The notes below the pieces were generated by a model, which was given only the letters and a program-made list of their open reading frames with translations, made no database searches and was not told the origin of the DNA. The position numbers were made by a program, and so were the translations under genes. This document shows, in pieces, positions 55,543 through 64,000 of a stretch of 64,000 nucleotides of DNA. This DNA is from Serpula lacrymans var. lacrymans S7.9 (taxonomy: Eukaryota; Basidiomycota; Agaricomycetes; Boletales; Serpulaceae), in assembly GCF_000218685.1 (NCBI RefSeq), contig NW_006763290.1, positions 1,421,329-1,485,328 of the forward strand, written 5' to 3'. The number at the start of each line of letters is the position of its first letter. The stretch's first letter is position 1.

Positions 55543-56172
55543 GGAAACCTGACCTATTGGCAGAAAAGAACACTTATGTAGATGCTGACTCTACATTTGA
55601 AGCACTTCACTTGTCATGGTACAACTGTCACTGTACCAAGGTAAAGTAATTCCTTACTATATGTCCACTTAATGCTGATCCTTTACAGGGTCACAAAGCC
55701 CTATCTGGTGTGCCACCGTCTATGCTTGACAAAGTGGGCTGCAAATGTACCAATCACAGCCAGATGATCCCCTATATATCCAAGGACGTCAATAATAACC
55801 AGGACTTATTTCAGTCCCTCAAAGTTGTCTTTGAAGAACTGTTTAACTGGATACATTGTATTGTGAGTGGTACTCCCTCTTTATTCACAGCTATCTCATC
55901 ATTGTATCAGATGCAAACCCACCTGCCTGAAGAGTGTCAGATGCTTGAGCAAGTTGCATCTATCTTACCAGGAAACCATTGCTCCCCAGCCGCCCCCTTC
56001 CTGTTAATTGTCATCAACATCAACATGCAAACAAAGGCTCACTGAGATAGCAAGGATCAGGAGCTTTGTCTTGTTCTCCCCATTAGAACACTTAAGGGGG
56101 CTGCTCTTGCCATGGTTGAGACAGGCCTTTTGAGCTGAACCATGGGTACTTTGCAATTTTCAGGTCGTCTGT
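55543..56172 (+). pseudogene. TET/JBP-type 2OG-Fe(II) dioxygenase fragment, stop codon in the HxD motif
   Basis: From the LTR edge the frame reads KPDLLAEKNTYVDADSTFEA and LHLSWYNCHC, then a GT-AG intron (about 55641-55689), then GHKALSGVPPSMLDKVGCKC, HSQMIPYISKDVNNNQDLFQ, FEELFNWIHCIV, CQMLEQVASILPGNHCSPAA and PFLLIVININMQTKAH. TGA (56043-56045) comes next, then DSKDQELCLVLPI. Another frameshift at about 56133 leads to ELNHGYFAIFRS. This block order is that of the Agaricomycete TET/JBP-like dioxygenases, enzymes that oxidise 5-methylcytosine. The iron ligands H and D of HRD flank the TGA. The distal His/Arg part is missing. The N-terminal end is removed by the chromovirus LTR. Confidence 0.65.
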
Positions 56173-56910
56173 ATTGTAACACCCAAGCAGCTCAGAAAGA
56201 GGCATTGGAAGCCAAACATCAAGGTAACATATATATTCTGGTTTGGTAAAAGTATATTGATCTCCCCTCTCAGAGATAAGAAAAAGGGCAGCTGTTGTAA
56301 TGGAAGAAGAGGATAATTACGACTATGATGATGACCCAGTTATGCCACTAAACCCTCCTAGAAAAAGACAAGCCATGGACTCAGACCATGATTCCGATGA
56401 GGATGATTTTCAAGGGATCCTAACTCAGAAAGCACCTACAGGGGATAATGATGAGTATTACGAGGATGAGGAAGCCAGAGCAAAAAGTAAGCAATCATTA
56501 TTTCTAGACAAAAATACTAATATAAAATTGTTATTAAAGATTCTGATAACAAGGGAAAAGATGGACCAATTCTGGATGAGCAAGTATGTCTCTAAATTAG
56601 TATCTCTTACATCCATAGAGCTAACAGCTTGTTTTAGCCCAATTTCAGACCCATTGTTGGACAGGAAAAGGCTAAATCATTAGTGTACTCCTCTTTTTTG
56701 TAGTTTTTCCAGAAAATCTTCCACGCCTTCATCCAGGATGTCTTCAACTTCTACTTCTATCTTGACACCTACAGCTGTCTCTTTACTGTCAAAATTTGGG
56801 AAAAGACGTAGAATCACCCTGTATATGTTTCCTAGTTCTTTTGTGGACCTTGCTACAGCTGGGCATGCTACAATGAGATTATACATTGCAACTCAAGAAT
56901 TTTCTGAAAT

Positions 56911-58829
56911 TGTTCAGGTTTGATCTAGTAAGTAGTAAACTCAGACTTCGAGAGAAGATCTGATATATTCAAAAGAATGTACCTAGTCAGTAGTAAACTG
57001 GAAATAAGGCATAAGCTAAGTACTCGTAGGTTTAATCATAAAAGTGTCTCACCTCAGACTTCGAGAGAAGATCTGAGGTGTCTGCCTGACAATGACAGCA
57101 TATAACGGAACCAAAAAATTAATGCGGTATATTAGGTGCACAGGCCACCCCAACTACTGGACCTTCCCAGTTTGGCACCTGCACCACTACTTGTCTTCCT
57201 ACTACGCCATATGAGGCTTGTATCTCTATTATTCTTCCAACACTCCCCCTCAAGCTGTACGAAGTCCCAGCACGCTAGCAAAATGTTTGACTTTAGCAGA
57301 GGGGAAGGCTTTTGTGAGTATGTCCGCCATCATATCTTCGGTTGGGCAATAATTAATTTCGATCTTTCCGTCTTCTATAGCATGTCGAATAAAATGATAT
57401 TAGATATCAATATGCTTGGTACGTACGTGATACTAGCTATCCTTTGATAATGTGATTGCTGATTGATTATCACATCACAATTCTGTCAGGGGCAGGTCCT
57501 TGTCAAATAGTTCACTAATGAAAATTCTCATCCACAGAATTTCTTCTGTCGCATGTGTGGCTGCGACATATTTGGCTTCTGTCGTGGATAGTGCAACAAT
57601 TTCTTGTTGTTTAGAATACCACAAAACAGCGCCTCCGTCAACCATTATGGCGTAACCGGATATGGCTTGCCGGTTATCATTCATGCTCCCATCTGCATCA
57701 GTATATCTGGTGAGTGGTTGCTCATCAGGACCATACGCTAGCCACAAATCTCTGCTTCCTTTTAGATATTGAATTACCCTTTTTACTACCTCCCAGTGGG
57801 CTGGACCCAGGTTTTCGACGAAGCACAATAGAATAGTGATGGCATGTGCGATGTTGGGACGGGTGTTGATTGCCGCATACATTAGTGATCCCACCGCTTC
57901 TCGATGGGGGACATCTCGCATCTCTGCGTAGTCTTTGAGGGATTTAGGGCTTTGGTCCCTGCTTAGGTATGTACTTGCAACCATTGGTATTGCTAACGGT
58001 TTTGCATCTTCCAGGTTGAAGCATCTGATCACAGTGTCGATGTAGCTTTGTTGGGACATGTACAAGGTTTGTGCATTCCTATCTCTGTTGATCTCAATAC
58101 CTAACATCCAGTGCGGTTTGCCCAAGTCACCCACTTCAAACAAACTCACTAGGTTGTTTTTAAGGTGGTTCATGGTGATCATAGAGGGGGTGACTAGTGT
58201 CATATCGTCCACATAGACAGCAATGATGGTAAGTCCTTCCTTTTTGTGTTTGTAGAAGACAGCATTGTCTGTTTTGTAATGGGCTAATCCTATCTTTTTA
58301 AGTCCATCACATAGTGTTTGATACCACCTACGGTCAGCCTGTTTAAGGCCATATAGTGTCTTGTTTAGACGCAGCACTATGGATTCTCGACCATGGGCAC
58401 TGTAACCAGGTAATTGCCTCATGAAGATGACCTCGTTGTCTTCGAGTTCTCCATTCAAGTAGGCGCTCTTGACGTCCATCTGGTGAGTTTCTCAGTTGTT
58501 TCTCGCGGCTGTTGCTAATATGATTTGTAATGATGCCATCTTCCCTACAGGTGCAAAAGTGTCAAAATAGTTGATACCCTCGACTTGGCTGAAGCCTTGG
58601 GCTACCAGCCTGGCTTTATACTTATCAATGTCACCTGAAGCGGTCTTCTTGACCTTAAACACCCATTTACTGCCAACAATGTTGGTGTTCTTTGGTTTTT
58701 CTACGTACGTCCAGGTTCCTGCCTTATTGAGCCTTGCTAACTCTTCCTGGATAGCTTGATCCCACTTATCCCAATCTGGGCATCTATGAGCTCCTTCAAC
58801 AGTTCTCGGCTGTTGCCCAGGTTTGAGGA
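56911..58829 (-). mobile_element. 5'-truncated Ty1/copia insertion (3' LTR and RT/RNase H only)
   Basis: The 3' LTR is 56911-57242 (minus strand TGTTGGAAG...CCTGAACA), preceded by the purine tract CTTGAGGGGGAG. Pol 57250-58820 reads VGSKWVFKVKKTASG, MDVKSAYLNGELEDNEVIFM, KTLYGLKQADRRWYQTL, IIAVYVDDMTLV and VLWYSKQQEIVALSTTEAKY, with stops at about 57477 and 58493. GAAAT flanks both sides (56906-56910 and 58830-58834). The right end lies inside pol: no 5' LTR, gag, protease or integrase. Confidence 0.82.
56940..57076. repeat. Two copies of a 22-bp motif in the copia LTR
   Basis: CAGACTTCGAGAGAAGATCT plus GA occurs at about 56942 and 57056, in each case within a partly palindromic TCAGA...TCTGA context. 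Confidence 0.75.
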
Positions 58830-59782
58830 GAAATTGTTACCAAAGTGTGCATCATAATCAATGGTGCTTATCAAATTCCTGGTCATATGGCCCCAGTTCA
58901 AATCAAGCAGGCTGTAATGTGCCTTTTAAAGACTGGTGCATTTGCTGACAGTGATCTTGATATCAAAGTGAGCTATCATTCTCCCATTTTTACACCAAAT
59001 TGAACTATTTTTTCAAGGCCAGAACATTCAACAAGCAGAAGCCATTTTGTCATCAGATTTTCAAGGACTTGATTCATAATCAATAGTATAGGTGTAAGGG
59101 TGAGGGAGTATGCTATCCTGAACATTTCAAAGGCATTCCTTTAGCTCTACTTGCAATTACCACAGCAGTTGTATGTCCTCAATCTGTGGTCTGTATTATT
59201 TATTTGTTCCATTTTCTTTTCAGATTGAATGTTCCCTCAGGGGATATGTGAATGGTGATAAAGCTACCCAAGAATTCTCAGAGAGCATTTTAAAACCAGG
59301 TACAATATCATTTATTTAGGTCAGACTTAGTTTTTATTTTATTTCAAGGTGGGAGTGCTATTTCAGAAAGCTGTTGGTGCTTCAGAAGAAAAACCCTGTG
59401 AGGATGAAGCAAATGGGAGACAGTCTGTACCAGGACATTCTGTAAGTACCAGTATTTTGGCTGTTACCACCGTCACTAATTTTACTATAACAGAAATCTG
59501 GCCAATCTCCATTATCTAGGGATTGATGAAGACCAGATGAAGGATGAGGATTTTGGTATTGATTTTGAAGCTCTGGAGGATACTATCATTGCACAAGCTA
59601 CTTGATAGTATTTGTAATTGCTCTCCTATTTACTGTTGCATATAGTACGATTGCTAATACAAAATATGACTGCGCTGTTTTCATTTCATTATTTGGTAAT
59701 TGAATGCAATACGTGCTATGGGTGCTTTGAGTACTATAGGTACTATGGATGTTTTAATTGAAATAAGTGCTATGGCTACTCC

Positions 59783-59892
59783 AAATGCCATCATAGTATT
59801 GACATTACTATATGTGTGCTATAAGTGCTATAATTGCCATAGGTGCTATGGGCCCTATGTCTAAATGCCATCATAGTATTGACATTACTATA
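59783..59892. repeat. 30-bp direct repeat in a TATAG/GCTAT-rich tract
   Basis: The 30-mer beginning AAATGCCATCATAGTATTGA is identical at 59783-59812 and 59863-59892. The region 59640-60040 and again 60655-60750 and 61070-61200 is built of short TATAG, CTATA and GTGCTAT motifs, possibly subterminal repeats of the Plavaka-type element between them. Confidence 0.7.
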
Positions 59893-60048
59893 GGAGCTTC
59901 TTGGAACTATAGCCAACTATAAGATCAATATAAGAGCACATTGTGCCTAAATAGATGATGGGGTTTCTCTTACAGCTATAATCACTACAACAGCTATTTT
60001 TGCAATTATAGTACTATAAGAGCCCATATAGCCAAAGTGTTTTTCCTG

Positions 60049-60290
60049 ATGTACATGTGTACTATACAGTTGATGAAGGCAGTGGCTGATGATGTCATAG
60101 GGCATAGCCTATGTGACCAGCTCCATTGTGTGAGAGACTTGTAACTAAGAATAAAGGAAAGCAGCGCAATGCAACAAAGTGGAGTTTGAACAAAATGGAA
60201 AGTGCTGCATGGCACAGTGTGTGAAAACTACAAAAGAAAGTTAAAGTGAGGAAATGAAATTTAAAGGTCCAAAAATTGTGTATCATAACA
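60049..60290 (-). repeat. Chromovirus LTR fragment
   Basis: Matches the inner part and end of 50391-50808 (GTACATGTGTACTATACAG to ...ATCATAACA). The first ~170 bp are missing and no internal sequence follows. Confidence 0.8.
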
Positions 60291-60382
60291 ATGAGCCCCT
60301 TTGCAAGGGCAAAATCACCCTGCCACCACCTGCTCATTCTAATCCCCTCAGTGCCAAATTATTTCTTTGCTTACTACATAGA

Positions 60383-60637
60383 CTATTTTCTACCCACACT
60401 CATACCACACACAGCTAGAATCACAAGAATCACCAACATAACAGGCAAGAATAGGATGGATACTATCAGAGGCTTCATTGAGTCATGGAAAAGTTGTTGG
60501 ATACATGCTGACTTCTGCTTGTTAGGAAAAATTTCTCCTACATTTTTGCTGACAGAGAGATAGGCAATAAAGATGCAAGCATAATTTGATGGTTTGCGAC
60601 GCATGGACCTTGGCAAGTTTCCAAAAGTGAGATACAT
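60383..60637 (-). pseudogene. Plavaka transposase fragment
   Basis: Minus strand: VYLTFGNLPRSMRRKPSNYA, CIFIAYLSVSKNVGEIF and CIQQLFHDSMKPL. It is the same region as 2940-3135 (SAYPVYLTLGNIP). After MKPL the reading is hydrophobic and unlike the family. Confidence 0.7.
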
Positions 60638-62293
60638 CAGGAAAAACCCTTTTGCTATATAACGCTATATAGCCACCACCTATATATATCAATACATTTA
60701 TAGAAACTATAGTACTATTAGCGTAATTATAGCTCTTATAGCTCTTATAGAGTAGTAGTAGGCAAAATTTTGACCAAGGGGAGAAGTATCTATATTTCCC
60801 TCAAATTCTGGATTAATCTAACAAACTTGTTCAACAATAGAAAGAAGCCAGAAGTGTTTGGAGTCAAGTATATGGTGACAATGAGTAAAATAACCTAAGT
60901 CCACACAAGGTCAATATATAATACCTGTATAATGCATTTTATAAGCTCTCATGGTGTAGTGGATACATGTGTGATATGTGGCTATAGGTTGCTTAGTCAC
61001 CCAAAAGCTGACTAGCAGGTTGAGAGTTCAAATCCTGTCTGTGTTAATTCTTTTTTATTAGCTACACAACATTTTCTAACATCTATAAAAGCATTTATAG
61101 AGCTATATGAGGCTCTATAGATGGCAGAGGTTCTATAACAGGTTTAACCACTATAGCAGCTTTATAAGTACTTATAGTGCTATAGGGCTCTGTATAGCTA
61201 CCCATTTTTCCTAATGTATACAGGATAAGCAGATTTATTGCCAGAGAACTGGTGACCTGAGGCAAACATTCCTACAAAACATAGATATTCTCTTTATCAT
61301 TACATTTTTACAATAATTATTTGGACGCACTTGTACTGTATTTCACCTCTCTCATCCACATTTCAATTATAAATTCTGGATGACCTTGAAGTATCAGTAA
61401 AAATGTGCTTTGGTTTGTAAACTATGTCCTTGACATGAGCAAGGTTGCCTAGTTAGGATTTAATGGTGTCTACGGGATCACAAATGATTTATGCCCAATT
61501 TCATTCTGTATGGCCCAGCAAATAATCCTCTGTCAGGATTGTTTCATTTTCCATCTTCACTTACCATGTCTTGTTTTTTGAACACCTTCCCAGTCACACC
61601 GCTGGCCTTAGGGCTTGAAGTTTCCTTTGCTATTATTCTCCTTTTCTCTTTTTTTATTTTTATTTTTTATTGTTACCACTTTATATCACAAAAAAGAGAA
61701 TGGGCAGCACTGCCAGCTGTCCAACACAACAGTTGAAGCGGTTAGAAATGTCTTCACTAACCAGCTCCAAATTGGGATAAGTGCTTGGAGATATTAATAG
61801 AGGTTCAATCTAGAATAGCACCCTACTTATGGGGATATTATTCTAGACCCACCTGACAAACTTATTAATAGATCAGTTTCTCATGCAGCTGATTAATCAC
61901 CAAAGTTGTATAATATTAATTTTTTTCCTTATTGGCTGATTTTATCCTTAGACCACCTTTCTTTTATTACTTTGTGGTCTGAGGACAATACTTAATCCCT
62001 ACATAAACCCTGTGCTATCATGTATCAGTTCCCTAGCGTTTTAGTACTTGAATAACCCATCTTACCTTTCAACAAAAACTCTCCAAGTCTTTCCCCTATC
62101 CTTAACTTGCTAATACTGTAATAAATATTGACTCCAAGACTGATTATACACTCTACTCCTTGCAGGTGGAGATAGGTTTTTTTTTGTTATAGTTTGAATG
62201 TTGCCTCTCATCCTCCAGTCCAACTCAGATGCAAAATGCACAAACATATTTTCTGTGCTTGATTGTTCTGTAGCTTCCATCTCAGCATACCAT
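60638..62293. other. AT-rich interval with a tRNA-like sequence, no gene recognised
   Basis: Near 60946-61047 a tRNA-like pair of internal promoter boxes occurs (TGGTGTAGTGGATAC and GAGTTCAAATCC), but the fold is poor. T-rich runs lie at 61640-61670. No coding signal. Confidence 0.35.
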
Positions 62294-62520
62294 CTATATC
62301 AGCCATCCCAAATGCTCTTTCTCCTTCTCATATACTGTCTGATCCATTTTGATGACCTTTCCTACAGTGGGATCTTCATCTTCAACCCTTTCTTCATTAT
62401 CTTCATCACGCTGCCAGCCAGGCCTGGAGGGTCTAACTACATTGTCTTCATTCTCCACGGAAACAAGAATGTAAATGCAATCATGGAAATCTTCCATGAC
62501 TTCAAGTGGATCTTCATTGA
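62294..62520 (-). pseudogene. Possible N-terminal fragment of a Plavaka transposase
   Basis: Minus strand: NVVRPSRPGWQRDEDNEERV, then EDEDPTVGKVIKMDQTVYEK. The segment (A/V)GK(V/I)I(R/K)(V/M)D matches 2215-2240 of the first Plavaka gene. It has the same orientation as 60383-60637 and may belong to the same broken element. Confidence 0.45.
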
Positions 62521-62764
62521 CAGAGGCAAGATTATCAAGTATACATTAACTCCAAAAACTCTTTCTATGTTGACTTTGGGTATCATGCATGAAGCATATC
62601 AAACAGTTTCAGTATGACACTTGGCTTTGGTGGAATTATAAATAGTACATACTCTTGGCTATGATATTGCCCCATATGTTATGTGAATTGGTTCACATGC
62701 TATAGAGATATGGTTAATTTAAAACAGCAACACCATGAAAAGGGTATTTGCATATTATCAGTAC
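62521..62764. other. No gene recognised
   Basis: AT-rich flank of the Tc1-like element; inverted-repeat ends not identified. Confidence 0.4.
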
Positions 62765-63600
62765 TTGGTATAGCCTTTGTTTGCTTTAAGCACTGCCTAA
62801 ATCCTTCTAGGCATGTTTTCAATCAATCTCTGACACTCCTCAGCTGCTATCTTCTCCCACTCCACTTGAGTGAGTCCTTTCCCACAATTCATGAATCCTG
62901 TTGGGGGGATTTTCAATAGTGTTTAGGTTAGGAGACTGTATAGGCCGAACCATAATGTTGAATGCTTGCTCCTTTAGCCAGTCCTTGACTTTCCTGCAGG
63001 TGTGCTTGGGGTCATTGTCCTGATGAAAGATGATATCAGGAGGACTGAGACCATAATGCTCCAGGGTTTTCTGGAGCTCATCCTTCAAAATCTGAAGGTA
63101 AAAGTCCCCATCCATCCTACCATCAATCTTGGTAGCAAATCCAACTGCTTTCCAAGTTATACAGCCCTATATCATTAAGGAACCTCCTCTAAACTTGAGA
63201 GTTCTATCTACCAGCCTATCACTAAGCTCCTCACCTGCCCCTTTCCATACCCATTTTTTTCTATCTGACCCTAGGCAATTGATTTTTTAGTTTCATCAGA
63301 CCATATGGCTCTTTTCCAGTTCTCCAGAGTCCAAACCTTGTAGGCATAGGGAGAATCCAAACAAGCTTTGCAATGCCTAGTAGAGAGAAGGGGGCATTTG
63401 GACTTCACAACAGTCTTCATACCAGATTTCTTCAAATAAAGACAACCAGTATTGGAAGAGAGGGGCTGGTTAATGATGTTGGTAAGGGCTTTGGTCACTT
63501 TTACAGCATTGTTAGCTTTGCAGAGGTAATAAGGTGTTGGGCATGTCAGATATTGGTAGGGGAAAGCTTCAAAGGACAAGCTCCAATAGCTTTAGATAGG
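62765..63600 (-). pseudogene. Tc1-type (DD34E) transposase, N-terminus missing
   Basis: Minus strand: NAVKVTKALTNIINQPLSSN, CPLLSTRHCKACLDSPYAYK, then WKRAIWSDETKK (first Asp), DGRMDGDFYLQILKDELQKT, PPDIIFHQDNDPKHTCRKVK (second Asp), PIQSPNLNTIENPPNRIHEL (Glu) and the C-terminal CQRLIENMPRRI...YTKY. Frameshifts lie near 63270 and 62880. The N-terminal helix-turn-helix is absent: a chromovirus LTR begins 47 nt beyond. This Tc1 lineage differs from the DDE_3 element at 47-50 kb. Confidence 0.82.
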
Positions 63601-63647
63601 GTAGAACACTTTTTGGAGCAAAGTTTGAATATAACAGAAGGGCTAAC

Positions 63648-64000
63648 TATTACAATACACAATTTTTGGACCTTTAATTTTCATTCTCCTCCTTAACTTT
63701 CTTGTGTAGTTTTCACACCCTGTGCCATGCGGCACTTTCTATTTTGTTCAAACTCCACTTTCTCGCGCTGCACTACTTTTCTTTATTCTTAGCTACAAAA
63801 GTCTCTCACGCAGTGGAGCTGGTCGCATGGGCTGCGCCCTATGATATCATAAGCCACTGCTCCCATCAACTGTATAGTACACATGTACAAACAACCTGTA
63901 GTAGTATATATACCCCATTAGATCAAGGAGACTTCTCAGCGAGTCCTCCTGTTGTTTACCCACAACTAACTCGGTCCTATCCTAAGGGTAATCATTCCCC
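63648..64000 (+). repeat. Chromovirus LTR, running off the window
   Basis: Same orientation as 40395-40808, beginning TATTACAATACAC (first bases changed from TGTTACGATAACAC). It probably truncates the Tc1-type transposase. Solo LTR or full element cannot be told here. Confidence 0.82.

Larger units (their letters stand above)
56300..59605 (+). pseudogene. Acidic multi-exon protein of unknown function, split by a copia insertion
   Basis: ATG 56300: MEEEDNYDYDDDPVMPLNPP with a KRKR-like patch (RKRQAM) and acidic clusters. After introns, TLYMFPSSFVDLATAGHATM and RLYIATQEFSEIV. The copia insertion (56911-58829) sits here. Across the duplication the frame continues TKVCIIINGAYQIPGHMAPV, QIKQAVMCLLKTGAFADSDL, an intron (about 58967-59019), GQNIQQAEAILSSDFQG, further exons IECSLRGYVNGDKATQEFSE (from 59224) and an acidic C-terminus YLGIDEDQMKDEDFGIDFEA ending TGA at 59603-59605. 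I recognise no family. Acidic ends and basic patches suggest a nuclear protein. Whether it belongs to the same locus as the dioxygenase upstream is unknown. Confidence 0.45.

Noticed and set aside
60946..61047. A genuine intron-containing tRNA gene
   Set aside because: Boxes A and B are present but the acceptor and T stem do not pair well.
1..64000. TGA reassigned or read through, because most broken frames stop at TGA
   Set aside because: TGA ends the PD-(D/E)XK-like gene (1483-1485) and the acidic gene (59603-59605) at sensible places, and TAA/TAG breaks also occur in the same elements. CGA decay explains the excess better.
1..64000. CRISPR arrays, operons or prokaryotic regulatory sites
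   Set aside because: Spliced genes and eukaryotic transposons throughout; no regularly spaced repeat array found.

Overview
The window reads as a transposon-dense accessory stretch of a filamentous basidiomycete (Agaricomycetes) nuclear genome. Support comes from short GT-AG introns of roughly 45-90 nt and from gene families I know from Agaricomycetes: Plavaka and tnp2-type (CMC/EnSpm) transposases, DUF6589 proteins, TET/JBP dioxygenases, BTB genes and a PD-(D/E)XK-like family. Ty1/copia, Ty3/gypsy (chromovirus), PIF/Harbinger and Tc1/mariner elements sit alongside them. I see no bacterial features and no CRISPR array.

Layout. 1-3.1 kb: a spliced PD-(D/E)XK-like gene and the N-terminal half of a Plavaka transposase, which is cut by a copia element (3133-8217, minus). 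8.2-16 kb: a truncated DUF6589 gene; a PIF/Harbinger pair (transposase plus, Myb/SANT-like partner minus); then a ~2 kb unit with ~165-bp inverted repeats that encloses a BTB gene. 16.2-21 kb: a second copia element with a perfect 5-bp target duplication, whose 5' LTR carries a solo LTR of the first family. 21-32 kb: unassigned Agaricomycete family genes, chromovirus debris and a WD40 fragment, part of it flanked by diverged inverted repeats. 32-36 kb: a tnp2-like transposase. 36.3-38.1 kb: the only long, uninterrupted, CpG-rich ORF, a PPR-type protein, followed by a decayed duplicate of its 5' end. 39.7-42.4 kb: a second CMC-like transposase, split by a gypsy solo LTR with a perfect target duplication. 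42.8-47 kb: small fragments, a MITE and tRNA-like sequences. 47.3-50.1 kb: a Tc1/mariner-like element with long terminal inverted repeats and an extra gene. 50.4-55.5 kb: a chromovirus that lacks protease and most of reverse transcriptase. 55.5-59.6 kb: a broken TET/JBP-like dioxygenase and an acidic gene interrupted by a 5'-truncated copia element. 59.6-64 kb: Plavaka, LTR and Tc1 fragments.

Two themes join the region. Elements are nested in one another, and several insertion sites can be read to the base. Decay is dominated by changes consistent with CpG to TpG/CpA: in-frame TGA where Arg (CGA) is expected, catalytic Asp to Asn in two unrelated transposition enzymes, and one TGA inside the iron-binding HxD motif of the TET/JBP-like gene. 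This suggests cytosine methylation followed by deamination. It is an inference from sequence and was not measured.

Limits: homology calls come from motif recognition without a database search, and exon structures were read by eye.
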